Shown here one piece after another: positions 10,232-19,407 of a stretch of DNA of 64,000 nucleotides (position 1 is the first letter of the stretch; each line of letters begins with the position of its first letter). The translations under genes and the position numbers were made by a program. The DNA is from Lachnospiraceae bacterium (GTDB lineage Bacteria; Bacillota; Clostridia; Lachnospirales; Lachnospiraceae). The stretch covers positions 62,001 to 126,000 of the forward strand of contig JAFLTC010000004.1 of the NCBI GenBank assembly GCA_022510615.1, given 5' to 3'. The notes beneath the pieces were generated by a model, which searched no databases, was not told the DNA's origin, and was given only the letters and a program-made list of their open reading frames with translations.

Positions 10232-11680
10232 ATGGAGGTGAACGAACTTGAACCTCAAAGTGTCTTTCGCTTTTTTTCTGAGATTTCACGAATTCCCCAT
10301 GGTTCCGAAAATACGGAGGCTTTGGCAGAGTATTGTCTGAACTTCGCAAAAGAGCGGGGGCTTGAGGCTGTCAAAGACAATTATGGTAACGTGATTATTT
10401 TTAAGGCCGGAACAAAGGGCTACGAGCAGAGTGAAAGCATTATTTTACAGGGGCATCTTGACATGGTCTGTGAAAAGCATCCGGACTGTTCCAAGGATAT
10501 GGAGCGGGAGGGAATTGATTTGGTGATGGATGGTAAATACCTTTGCGCCAAAGGAACTACGCTTGGGGGCGACGACGGCATTGCGGTAGCATACATTCTG
10601 GCTCTCCTGGATGACAAAGAACTCCCGCATCCACCCATTGAGGCTCTGCTTACCGCTGACGAGGAAGTCGGTCTGAGGGGGGCACATGCTCTGGATGTAT
10701 CCAAACTCACCGGAAAACGTATGATTAATATTGATTCCGAGGAGGAAGGCGTCCTGACGGTGAGTTGCGCCGGGGCAGTACGCATTAGTGGCACTGTACC
10801 GTTGACTTATGAAAAGACAACAGCTTCCATGTGTGCTAAAAAGATTACCGTTGGCGGTCTTTTAGGCGGCCATTCCGGTATTGATATCGGCAGGAATCAT
10901 AAAAATGCCGCCATCATATTGGCGGAAGCGCTTTATGAATTTGGTAGTCAGGCAAAATTTCAGATTGCAGAGATGACTTCCGGAGGCAGGCTGAATGTGA
11001 TTCCGTCTACAGCAGAAGCGGTAATCTGCATGGAGCCTTCGGAAATTTCCAAAGTGGACAAGGCACTTACGGAATTTAACACATGGCTGAAGGATGCTTG
11101 TGCCGATACAGAGCCGGATGCACTGGTAATGACTGCCGATGAACAGCTTCCGGAGGAATGTCTGGATCATGCATCCACAGACATTGTTATATCTACGCTG
11201 CTACTTGTGCCAAACGGTGTTTCATCCATTAGTACGGATATTCCATTCCTTGTGCAAACTTCATCCAATCTTGGCAGCGTGATGATTCAGGAAGGAAATC
11301 TGGAGCTTGGATTTCTGGTACGCTCAAACACAGACTATGGAAAAGCAGAAACGCTACGGAGTCTTGCCTGTCTGTTTGTCCATAGAAACGGCAGGATGTC
11401 AACAGAGGACGATTATCCTGCATGGGAATACAGGCGTACTTCGCCTTTGAGGGACACCATGGTGCAGGTTTATGAGGAAATGTATGGAGAGAAACCTCAG
11501 ATCTGCGCTATTCATGCCGGACTTGAATGTGGAATTCTGGCAGAAAAGATACAGGGGGCGGATATGATTTCCATAGGCCCTAATATGGAGAATGTCCATA
11601 CGCCGGAGGAACGACTGGAAATTGCATCTGTGAAGCGCTGCTGGGAGTATCTTCTTAAGGTGCTTGCCGGTTTGAAGTAA
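10232..11680 (+). CDS. pepD: Aminoacyl-histidine dipeptidase (M20 family, PepD-like)
   Basis: GHLDMVCEK...GTTLGGDDGIAVAYILALL...LLTADEEVGLRGA metal/active-site motifs; RBS GGAGG before ATG 10232 (the ORF track starts at 10160). Confidence 0.92.
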   Translation: MEVNELEPQSVFRFFSEISRIPHGSENTEALAEYCLNFAKERGLEAVKDNYGNVIIFKAGTKGYEQSESIILQGHLDMVCEKHPDCSKDMEREGIDLVMDGKYLCAKGTTLGGDDGIAVAYILALLDDKELPHPPIEALLTADEEVGLRGAHALDVSKLTGKRMINIDSEEEGVLTVSCAGAVRISGTVPLTYEKTTASMCAKKITVGGLLGGHSGIDIGRNHKNAAIILAEALYEFGSQAKFQIAEMTSGGRLNVIPSTAEAVICMEPSEISKVDKALTEFNTWLKDACADTEPDALVMTADEQLPEECLDHASTDIVISTLLLVPNGVSSISTDIPFLVQTSSNLGSVMIQEGNLELGFLVRSNTDYGKAETLRSLACLFVHRNGRMSTEDDYPAWEYRRTSPLRDTMVQVYEEMYGEKPQICAIHAGLECGILAEKIQGADMISIGPNMENVHTPEERLEIASVKRCWEYLLKVLAGLK

Positions 11681-11712
11681 TGGAAAAATGAAGATAAAGG
11701 AGAATACGTGTT

Positions 11713-12888
11713 ATGATTGAAAATGGTTTTATGTATATCGCTACATTAATTTTTATTGCGGCACTGTTAGTGTGTCTGCCCAAAATTTTCAAGGGCAAAA
11801 AAGCAAAACGTTTTTTTGATTTTGCACCGCCTATCGTGCTGATTTATTTGGGACTGATGTTGTTTTGTACGGTGAAGCTCTGGGATCTGGAGGCCACATC
11901 CGAAGCATACAGCTCACTGAAAAATCCTATCCTGTACGCCATGATTTTTATCATGCTGCTGCGATGCGATTTGAAAAAAATCGTGCGTCTTGGACCGAAA
12001 ATGTTGATTGGATTTTTCTCTGCTACGATCTCCATTGGACTTGGCTTTGTAGTTGCCTATGCCATTATGTCCGGGTTACTGGGAGAAAATGCATGGCAGT
12101 CTCTTGGTTCACTTTGCGGCAGCTGGATGGGTGGCGGCGGAAATATGCTGGCAATTCAGGCGGCCCTGGATGTACCGGAGTCAATGATGGCATATGCGCT
12201 GGTAATGGATTCTATCTGCGCAACGCTTTATGTTATGTTCCTTCTCTGGGTAATTAATTTTTCAGAAAAATTTAATAAATGGACAAAAGCCGATACGCAT
12301 CTGATCGACAGTGTAGGACAGGCTCTTGAGGCAGAAGCGAAGGCCAATACAAAACCGCTTGTGTGGCAGAACATTATGATTCTGGTTGGTGCAGGGCTTT
12401 TTGTCTCAGCGGTTTCTCAAGAGGTTGGCGCACTGATTGGTAATTATCTGACCTTCTTTGATAAGGCAACCTGGACAGTACTGATTGTAACAGTGCTTGG
12501 CGTGGGCTTTGCCCTTACACCGTTCGGTAAGCTGAGAGGTACAGAAGAGGTTTCCAATGTAATGCTCTACAGTGTAGTGGCATTAATTGCCTCCCGTGCA
12601 GACCTGTCTGCCATGGGAAATGCTCCGGCATGGCTGTTGACAGGACTTATCATATTGCTTATCCATGTTACTATCATGATTGTTCTTGCTAAGCTGCTGA
12701 AGATTGATATTTTTACGGCCTCCGTGGCCTCTCTGGCCAATATCGGTGGAACCGCTACGGCTCCGGTGCTTGCCGGATCATACAGCAGCGCACTGGTACC
12801 GGTTGGTATCATCATGGCATTGCTTGGCTACGTGGTCGGAACCGGCGGCGGTCTGGTTGTGGCACATCTTATGAGTCTATTTGGATAA
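11713..12888 (+). CDS. DUF819 family membrane protein (putative transporter)
   Basis: 391 aa, about 10 TM segments, SLCGSWMGGGGNMLAIQ and NIGGTATAPVLAGSYSSALVPVGIIMALLGYVVGTGGG motifs. Confidence 0.85.
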   Translation: MIENGFMYIATLIFIAALLVCLPKIFKGKKAKRFFDFAPPIVLIYLGLMLFCTVKLWDLEATSEAYSSLKNPILYAMIFIMLLRCDLKKIVRLGPKMLIGFFSATISIGLGFVVAYAIMSGLLGENAWQSLGSLCGSWMGGGGNMLAIQAALDVPESMMAYALVMDSICATLYVMFLLWVINFSEKFNKWTKADTHLIDSVGQALEAEAKANTKPLVWQNIMILVGAGLFVSAVSQEVGALIGNYLTFFDKATWTVLIVTVLGVGFALTPFGKLRGTEEVSNVMLYSVVALIASRADLSAMGNAPAWLLTGLIILLIHVTIMIVLAKLLKIDIFTASVASLANIGGTATAPVLAGSYSSALVPVGIIMALLGYVVGTGGGLVVAHLMSLFG

Positions 12889-12934
12889 ATAAACTAGTTG
12901 ATAATTCGAATAATCTTATAGTTGAATGATGCAA

Positions 12935-12983
12935 AAGCCCCTGAAAACGTCATACAAAAGATGGCGGAGCATTTCAGGGGCTT
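12935..12983 (+). repeat. 12-bp perfect inverted repeat at the right end of the element
   Basis: AAGCCCCTGAAA ... TTTCAGGGGCTT, ending 2 bp before the GTACC core. Confidence 0.85.
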
Positions 12984-12985
12984 CT

Positions 12986-12990
12986 GTACC
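12986..12990. other. Right attachment core of the cotJC element (attR)
   Basis: GGGGCTTCT-GTACC-GATATCCGTCAGTATACC; right flank is cotJC. Confidence 0.7.
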
Positions 12991-13173
12991 GATATCCGTC
13001 AGTATACCACAAACCTGTTTGTTATTATTGGAGTAACGCTGGGCGAGATAACGCTGGGAAGCACCAAGCTCTCCGTCCGGCCCTCCGAACTGGCTGATAA
13101 TTACTTTTGCTAACTTTGCATTTGGTTTTGAAATATTAACGGGATATTCTAATGTTCTGTCATACGTCCACAT
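12991..13173 (-). pseudogene. cotJC: cotJC 5' part (N-terminal ~61 aa)
   Basis: MWTYDRTLEYPVNISKPNAKLAKVIISQFGGPDGELGASQRYLAQRYSNNNKQVCGILTDIG aligns to the N-terminus of intact CotJC; the frame then runs into element sequence. Confidence 0.92.
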
Positions 13174-13442
13174 TAATTACAACCCCCTTCCCAAGGCCAT
13201 GGGTCCCGGACCCAGGTCCAGCCGTCACAGGCGTCTACGCCGTTAGAGGTCAGGGGACCAAAACGTTTTTCGTATTCGCGGCGTACCTCTTTGTTGATTT
13301 GCTGATATTTGTTGTAGTAATCCAACGCCTTTTCATCATCCGGATGGGCGTCCAGGTAAAGCCCTATATCGATAAGGGCAAAGGCTGCCTCCCGGACAGA
13401 CTGCATCAGTTTCTCTCTTTCATGATTGTTTCTGTTTGTCAT
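13173..13442 (-). CDS. cotJB: Spore coat protein CotJB
   Basis: REAAFALIDIGLYLDAHPDDEKALDYYNKYQQ...DGWTWVRDPWPWEGGCN; typical CotJB. Confidence 0.92.
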   Translation of the reverse strand: MTNRNNHEREKLMQSVREAAFALIDIGLYLDAHPDDEKALDYYNKYQQINKEVRREYEKRFGPLTSNGVDACDGWTWVRDPWPWEGGCN

Positions 13443-13663
13443 CGATAACCACATCTCCTTCCATAGGAGTTATTTTGTTGTCCCTGCGAGCAAGGAGCGC
13501 AATTATTATTTGATGCCTGACAGGCTGCCTGAGAGCCGATAAACGGGAAAATCAAATCTTCGAAAATACTTCCCTGGGCAAGACCACAGCTTCCGTCCAG
13601 AACATTTTCAAAAGATTGCCAGGGTACATATGCCATGGCCAATGGTTTGTTTGAAAGTTTCAT
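13439..13663 (-). CDS. cotJA: Spore coat-associated protein CotJA
   Basis: LAMAYVPWQSFENVLDGSCGLAQGSIFEDLIFPFIGSQAAC; typical CotJA; operon with cotJB/cotJC. Confidence 0.88.
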   Translation of the reverse strand: MKLSNKPLAMAYVPWQSFENVLDGSCGLAQGSIFEDLIFPFIGSQAACQASNNNCAPCSQGQQNNSYGRRCGYR

Positions 13664-13834
13664 AGAATCTCCTTATTGTTTTTTAGTTCATATTATGTAA
13701 AAAAAAGTCGATTGTGACGTGATTTTTTGTCGAGATTCAGGTATTGACAAAAAATAAAAGCTACTATATCATAATAACAATATGGTTCCTGTTATTATAT
13801 GAAATAACGGGCGGCAGAAAAGGAGAATTTTATC

Positions 13835-14377
13835 ATGAAAAAATTTGTATGTAGTGTATGTGGTTATGTTCACGAGGGAGACAGCGCACCGGATCAGTGT
13901 CCGGTATGTAAAGCACCGGCAGACAAGTTCAAAGAGCAGACCGGCGATAGAGAATGGGCTGCTGAACATGTAGTCGGAGTAGCAAAGGGTGTCAGCGAGG
14001 ATATCGTAGCTGACCTTCGCGCAAACTTTGAGGGCGAATGCTCCGAGGTTGGTATGTATCTGGCAATGGCACGTGTGGCACACCGTGAAGGTTATCCGGA
14101 GGTTGGTCTTTATTATGAAAAGGCTGCATGGGAAGAGGCAGAGCATGCTGCAAAATTTGCAGAGCTTCTCGGTGAAGTAGTAACAGATTCCACAAAGAAA
14201 AATCTTGAGATGCGTGTAGATGCAGAAAACGGCGCAACAGCAGGTAAATTTGAACTGGCAAAACGTGCGAAGGCTCAGGATCTTGATGCAATCCATGACA
14301 CTGTACATGAGATGGCCAGAGACGAGGCAAGACACGGAAAAGCCTTTGAAGGTTTACTCAAAAGATATTTCGGATAA
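13835..14377 (+). CDS. Reverse rubrerythrin-type protein (N-terminal rubredoxin domain)
   Basis: [32 protein letters not shown] plus ferritin-like diiron domain. Confidence 0.93.
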   Translation: MKKFVCSVCGYVHEGDSAPDQCPVCKAPADKFKEQTGDREWAAEHVVGVAKGVSEDIVADLRANFEGECSEVGMYLAMARVAHREGYPEVGLYYEKAAWEEAEHAAKFAELLGEVVTDSTKKNLEMRVDAENGATAGKFELAKRAKAQDLDAIHDTVHEMARDEARHGKAFEGLLKRYFG

Positions 14378-14405
14378 TTACACAAAATAGACTTTGAAAA
14401 TACGA

Positions 14406-14453
14406 GATACCATCCAATCGAACTCGAAAGATTCTCACTGATTGGATGGTATC
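14406..14453 (+). terminator. Terminator-like hairpin
   Basis: Perfect 14-bp arms GATACCATCCAATC / GATTGGATGGTATC. Confidence 0.75.
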
Positions 14454-14610
14454 TTCTATTTTAACCCTGCTTTGTGTCAGTGTCCGATATTTCAACTATC
14501 AAATGTAGCAGAATCACCTAAAAAATCGTACACTTTCCTCTTGAAGCAGCCGTGTTTTTGTGGTATACTATAAAATCGAACAAGTTTTATATGTAAAGGA
14601 GACAAGTACA

Positions 14611-16866
14611 ATGAACAGCAAAGTAAAAGGCATTTTGCAGATTCTGCTGGTTCTGATTCTGATTGCAGCATTTGGTATTGTTGCCTATCGCGGAATTGGT
14701 AGTGCCCGGCGGGGAAGCGCACAAAATATTCGTCTGGGACTGGATTTGAAAGGTGGCGTCAGCGTTACATACGAGGCGACCAAGGCGGATCCAACCGAAC
14801 AGGAAATGCAGGATACTGTTTATAAGATGCAGAAACGTGTCGAGGATATCAGCACGGAGGCTTCTGTTTATCAGGAAGGAGCGAATCGTGTTACCATTGA
14901 TATTCCGGGTGTCAGCAATGCATCTGAAATTTTACAAAAGCTAGGACAAGCAGGTGCCCTGCAATTTGTCCTTTACGAGAATATAAAAGGAAAAGATGGC
15001 AAAGCCTCTCCGGATGAAGGGGAAGAGGTCACATTTGATGCCAAGGATGTGGAGATGGACGGTAAAATGATTTCCAATGCGACCGCCACCACTCAGCAGA
15101 GTGCCACAGGGGCGACGGAAAATGTCGTTAAGATTGATTTTACCGGCAAAGGTACGAAGACCTTTGGCAAGGTAACCGGTGACCATGTGAATGAGCGTCT
15201 GGCAATCATTTATGATAATAAGCTGGTTTCCGCACCGAATATTGAGTCTGAAATTGCAGATGGAACTGCTGTTGTACACGGTGGATTTGATGAGTTTTCC
15301 GAAGCAGAGGACATGGCATCCACACTTCGTATCGGTGCCCTGCCGCTGGAATTAAAAAATATTCATGACAATGTAGTAGGAGCGACACTGGGAAGCGAGG
15401 CGCTTCGCACCAGTCTGATTGCCGGTATCGTCGGATTCATTTTGGTTATTCTGTTTATGATTTTCATGTACAGAGTACCGGGAGCTGTTGCATCCGTTGC
15501 GTTGGTTTTCTACATCGGAGCCATGCTTTTAATCTTAAACGGATTAAATGTCACACTGACATTGCCGGGTATTGCCGGTATTATACTGAGTGTCGGTATG
15601 GCGGTGGATGCAAACTGTATTATCTTTACCCGAATGCGGGAAGAGATGGCTGCCGGGAAGACGGTTTCCCAGGCGATTCAGAATGGTTTTTCCAAGGCGT
15701 TATCCGCTATTATTGACGGTAACGTAACGACCCTGATTGTAGCCTTCGTTCTTTATCTGAGAGGCTCCGGTACCGTAAAAGGTTTTGCCGAGACACTGGC
15801 CATCGGTATTATTTTGTCAATGATTACCGCTATCTTTGTGACAAGATGGTTGTTAAATGCCCTGTGCTATCTGGGACTTGACGATAGAAAATATTATGGT
15901 GTCCAGAAGGAAAGAAAGACCATTAATTTTATCGGAAACTGGAAAAAATATGTGATTATATCCGGTGCCATCGTTGTATTGTGTATTGGCGGTCTGATTT
16001 TTAACGGAGCATCAAAGGACGGCGAGTTATTAAATTACAGCCTTGATTTTATCGGTGGTACTTCTACCTCTGTTTCCATTGATGAAAACACGGAAATAAC
16101 GGATGATTTGAAAGAGGAAGTTTTGGAAGTAGTAAAATCGGCAACCGGGCTGATTGGAGAGGTTTCCTCTTCCGATGATAAAGGAGTGAAAAAGGTTACT
16201 GTCCGTACGACGGCGTTGAATGACGATCAGAAAAAAGCCGTGACAACCCAGTTAGCAAGTAAGTTTAGTGTTGACCAGGGTAAGATTGAGTCAGAAACCA
16301 TCAGTGCTTCTGTCAGCAACGAAATGAAAAGAGATGCGGTTGTTGCTACTTTAATAGCGATAGTCTGCATGCTGATTTATATCTGGATTCGTTTCCGGAA
16401 CTTTTCCAGTGGAGCCAGTGCAGTTATTGCCTTAATCCATGACGTGATTGTGGTATTTACCGTTTATGTTGTGGCAAGCTCTTTCATTCAGGTAGGAAGT
16501 ACGTTTATCGCCTGTATATTGACGATTGTCGGATACTCCATTAACGATACGATTGTCGTATTTGACCGTATCCGTGAAAATAGAAAGAAGGCTTCCAGCC
16601 GCATTGAGTTGTCTGAAATTATTAATCAAAGTGTTACGGAAACCTTATCACGTTCCATTAATACTTCGATAACAACCTTTATCATGGTATTCGTTCTGGC
16701 CCTCTTGGGAGTTGCTTCCGTCCGCCAGTTTGCGATTCCTTTGATTGTGGGTATCATTTCCGGATGTTATTCCTCCATCTGTGTGGCATCACCGGTTTGG
16801 TATCTGCTGATGGGTAAAGGGAAGAAAGAGAAAAAAGCTGTTACTTACTCCAAGAAGAAAAAATAA
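14611..16866 (+). CDS. secDF: Protein translocase subunit SecDF (fused)
   Basis: RLGLDLKGGVSVTYEA, LGSEALRTSLIAGIVG, two SecD/SecF export domains; RBS AAAGGAG before ATG 14611. Confidence 0.95.
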   Translation: MNSKVKGILQILLVLILIAAFGIVAYRGIGSARRGSAQNIRLGLDLKGGVSVTYEATKADPTEQEMQDTVYKMQKRVEDISTEASVYQEGANRVTIDIPGVSNASEILQKLGQAGALQFVLYENIKGKDGKASPDEGEEVTFDAKDVEMDGKMISNATATTQQSATGATENVVKIDFTGKGTKTFGKVTGDHVNERLAIIYDNKLVSAPNIESEIADGTAVVHGGFDEFSEAEDMASTLRIGALPLELKNIHDNVVGATLGSEALRTSLIAGIVGFILVILFMIFMYRVPGAVASVALVFYIGAMLLILNGLNVTLTLPGIAGIILSVGMAVDANCIIFTRMREEMAAGKTVSQAIQNGFSKALSAIIDGNVTTLIVAFVLYLRGSGTVKGFAETLAIGIILSMITAIFVTRWLLNALCYLGLDDRKYYGVQKERKTINFIGNWKKYVIISGAIVVLCIGGLIFNGASKDGELLNYSLDFIGGTSTSVSIDENTEITDDLKEEVLEVVKSATGLIGEVSSSDDKGVKKVTVRTTALNDDQKKAVTTQLASKFSVDQGKIESETISASVSNEMKRDAVVATLIAIVCMLIYIWIRFRNFSSGASAVIALIHDVIVVFTVYVVASSFIQVGSTFIACILTIVGYSINDTIVVFDRIRENRKKASSRIELSEIINQSVTETLSRSINTSITTFIMVFVLALLGVASVRQFAIPLIVGIISGCYSSICVASPVWYLLMGKGKKEKKAVTYSKKKK

Positions 16867-16936
16867 AATTTTTATAAAAACAAGAAAGGGCTTTGCCATA
16901 TCTGCTTACATGCAGAGGCAAAGCTCTTCTTTCATT

Positions 16937-17014
16937 TTATAGGAAAGTTTGCACGCGCGGAGCGAAAACGCTATGCGTTTTCGGAGGTGCGCGTTTTTCA
17001 GTCGCACCTTTTTT
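16937..17014 (+). repeat. Dispersed hairpin + terminator repeat (copy 1)
   Basis: TTATAGGAAAGTT...GCGGAGCGAAAACGCTATGCGTTTTCGGAGGTGCGCGTTTTTCAGTCGCACCTTTTTT; similar to 45269-45348. Confidence 0.8.
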
Positions 17015-17049
17015 CTCTTGACAAAGACAGGAAAGGACGATATAATGAA

Positions 17050-17157
17050 ACCACTATATGACTGACGGAAAAAGTGGAGACATACCACATGGAGTATAGT
17101 GAAGGAAAAAATTGGCCGACCGTCTGGGCTGTGAAAGTCTGGATTGCGGCTTTTTTT
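17050..17157 (+). ncRNA. ZTP riboswitch (pfl motif) with overlapping terminator
   Basis: P1 CACTATA...TATAGTG, TGACTGACGG, hairpin GTGGAGACATACCAC, ATGGAGTA, GCCGACCGTCTGGGC conserved 3' element, then a U-tract terminator; located upstream of pflB. Confidence 0.88.
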
Positions 17158-17175
17158 ATTTCACAGGAGGGAAAT

Positions 17176-19404
17176 ATGAAAGAAGAGTGGAAGGGCTTCC
17201 GTGGGGGAGCATGGGAAAAAGAAATTAATGTAAGAGATTTTATTCAGGCAAACTATACTCCCTATGACGGGGACGACTCCTTTTTAGAGGGACCGACGGA
17301 GGACACGAAGGCTCTCTGGGAACAGGTGCTGGAATTATCGAAAGAGGAGAGGGAGCATGGCGGAGTACTGGACATGGACACTAAGGTAATCTCCACCATT
17401 ACCTCACATGGTCCGGGGTATCTGGATAAAGACAAAGAAAAAATTGTTGGCTTTCAGACAGAAAAGCCATTTAAGCGTGCCTTGCAGCCTTACGGCGGCA
17501 TTCGTATGGCCATGAAAGCATGCCAGGACAATGGCTATGAGGTTGACCCGGAGGTAGTGGAATACTTTACCGTTCATAGAAAGACCCACAATGCCGGTGT
17601 GTTTGATGCCTATACGCCGGAGATGAGAGCCTGCCGGAGTGCCCATATTATTACCGGTCTGCCGGATGCCTATGGCAGAGGGCGTATTATCGGTGATTAC
17701 CGTCGTGCTGCTTTATACGGCGTAGACCGTCTCATCGAGGATAAAGAGGAGCAGTTAAACACCACCCGTACCATTATGTATTCCGATGTGATTCGTGAGC
17801 GGGAGGAATTATCTGAACAAATTCGCGCTCTGAAAATGTTAAAGGAGCTGGCAAAGATTTATGAGTGTGATATCAGCCAGCCGGCATCCAATGTAAAAGA
17901 GGCGACACAGGCAGTGTACTTTTCCTATCTGGCAGCAGTGAAGGAACAGAACGGTGCAGCGATGAGTTTGGGACGTACCTCGACCTTTTTAGATATTTAT
18001 GCAGAGAGGGATTTAAAAAACGGAACCTTTACTGAAAAAGAAATTCAGGAAATTATCGACCAGTTTGTCATGAAGCTGCGTCTCATAAAATTTGCCCGTA
18101 CACCGGATTATAATGCTATTTTTGCCGGAGATCCGACATGGGTTACCGAATCCATCGGCGGGATTGGTATAGACGGAAGGCATATGGTGACAAAAATGTC
18201 CTTCCGCTATCTAAACACCTTAAATAATATAGGAACGGCCCCGGAGCCGAACATGACCGTCCTCTGGGCGAAAAATCTGCCGGAAAACTGGAAACGGTTC
18301 TGTGCAAAGACCTCCGTTAAACACTCCGCAATCCAGTATGAAAATGATGATTTGATGCGAGTGTCCCACGGGGATGACTATGGGATTGCCTGCTGCGTAT
18401 CTTCCATGCGGATTGGTAAGGAAATGCAGTTTTTCGGAGCGAGGGCGAATCTTGCGAAATGTTTGCTCTATGCCATTAATGGCGGTGTGGACGAGATGAG
18501 TGGCAAGCAGGTGGGACCGAAATACCGTCCGGTCACCTCGGAATATTTGGATTTCGATGAAGTGTGGGAAAAATATAAAGATATGATGAAATGGCTTGCC
18601 GGCGTTTATGTCAATGCATTGAACATCATTCACTATATGCACGATAAATACAGCTATGAAAGATTGCAGATGGCGCTGCATGATAAACAGGTAAAACGCT
18701 GGTTTGCCACCGGTATTGCCGGCATGAGTGTTGTGGCGGATTCTTTGTCAGCCATTAAATATGCCAAGGTAAAAACCATTCGTGATGAAAACGGTCTGGT
18801 GGTCGACTATGAAATAGAGGGAGATTTTCCGAAATACGGAAATGATGATGACCGGGTGGACGAGCTGGCTAAGGATGTTCTTCATACTTTTATGCAATAT
18901 GTAAGGGGAAATCACACTTACCGTGGCGGTATTCCGACAACCTCGATACTAACCATTACTTCCAACGTCAGCTACGGCAAAAATACCGGTGCTACACCGG
19001 ACGGAAGAAAGAAAGGCGTTGCCTTTGCGCCGGGTGCCAATCCGATGCACGGACGGGACAATAACGGTGCGGTGGCATCCCTTGCCTCGGTGGCAAAGCT
19101 GCCATTTAGTGATGCCCAGGATGGCATTTCCAATACCTTTACCATTGTTCCGGATTCTCTTGGCAAGAATAAAGAAGAATCCGAGAAAAATCTGGTGGCA
19201 ATGCTAAATGGATATATTGCAAAGGGGGGACATCACCTCAATGTCAATGTGCTGAACCGTGATACTCTGTTGGATGCAAAAGAGCACCCGGAACAGTATC
19301 CGCAGCTGACGATTCGTGTGTCTGGCTATGCCGTGAACTTCATTAAGCTGACAAAGGAACAACAGGATGAGGTAATTGCCAGAACCTTCCATGAGAGAAT
19401 GTAG
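17176..19404 (+). CDS. pflB: Formate C-acetyltransferase (pyruvate formate-lyase)
   Basis: [35 protein letters not shown] active-site region; glycyl radical motif [18 protein letters not shown] before ATG 17176. Confidence 0.97.
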   Translation: MKEEWKGFRGGAWEKEINVRDFIQANYTPYDGDDSFLEGPTEDTKALWEQVLELSKEEREHGGVLDMDTKVISTITSHGPGYLDKDKEKIVGFQTEKPFKRALQPYGGIRMAMKACQDNGYEVDPEVVEYFTVHRKTHNAGVFDAYTPEMRACRSAHIITGLPDAYGRGRIIGDYRRAALYGVDRLIEDKEEQLNTTRTIMYSDVIREREELSEQIRALKMLKELAKIYECDISQPASNVKEATQAVYFSYLAAVKEQNGAAMSLGRTSTFLDIYAERDLKNGTFTEKEIQEIIDQFVMKLRLIKFARTPDYNAIFAGDPTWVTESIGGIGIDGRHMVTKMSFRYLNTLNNIGTAPEPNMTVLWAKNLPENWKRFCAKTSVKHSAIQYENDDLMRVSHGDDYGIACCVSSMRIGKEMQFFGARANLAKCLLYAINGGVDEMSGKQVGPKYRPVTSEYLDFDEVWEKYKDMMKWLAGVYVNALNIIHYMHDKYSYERLQMALHDKQVKRWFATGIAGMSVVADSLSAIKYAKVKTIRDENGLVVDYEIEGDFPKYGNDDDRVDELAKDVLHTFMQYVRGNHTYRGGIPTTSILTITSNVSYGKNTGATPDGRKKGVAFAPGANPMHGRDNNGAVASLASVAKLPFSDAQDGISNTFTIVPDSLGKNKEESEKNLVAMLNGYIAKGGHHLNVNVLNRDTLLDAKEHPEQYPQLTIRVSGYAVNFIKLTKEQQDEVIARTFHERM

Positions 19405-19407
19405 CCT

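Larger units (their letters stand above)
8199..12990 (+). mobile_element. ~4.79 kb serine-recombinase element inserted in cotJC (SHOCT-like ORF, recombinase, pepD, DUF819 transporter)
   Basis: Both halves of cotJC flank it; short GTACC core shared at both junctions (8199-8203 and 12986-12990); removing one core plus the insert restores the cotJC frame. Confidence 0.9.

Noticed and set aside
8199-12990. Part of a larger prophage or ICE
   Set aside because: The two cotJC halves and the GTACC cores bracket only 4.79 kb; no phage structural, relaxase or T4SS genes are present.
12922-13113. 63-aa + ORF at the right element junction
   Set aside because: Crosses from element DNA into antisense cotJC; no coding support.
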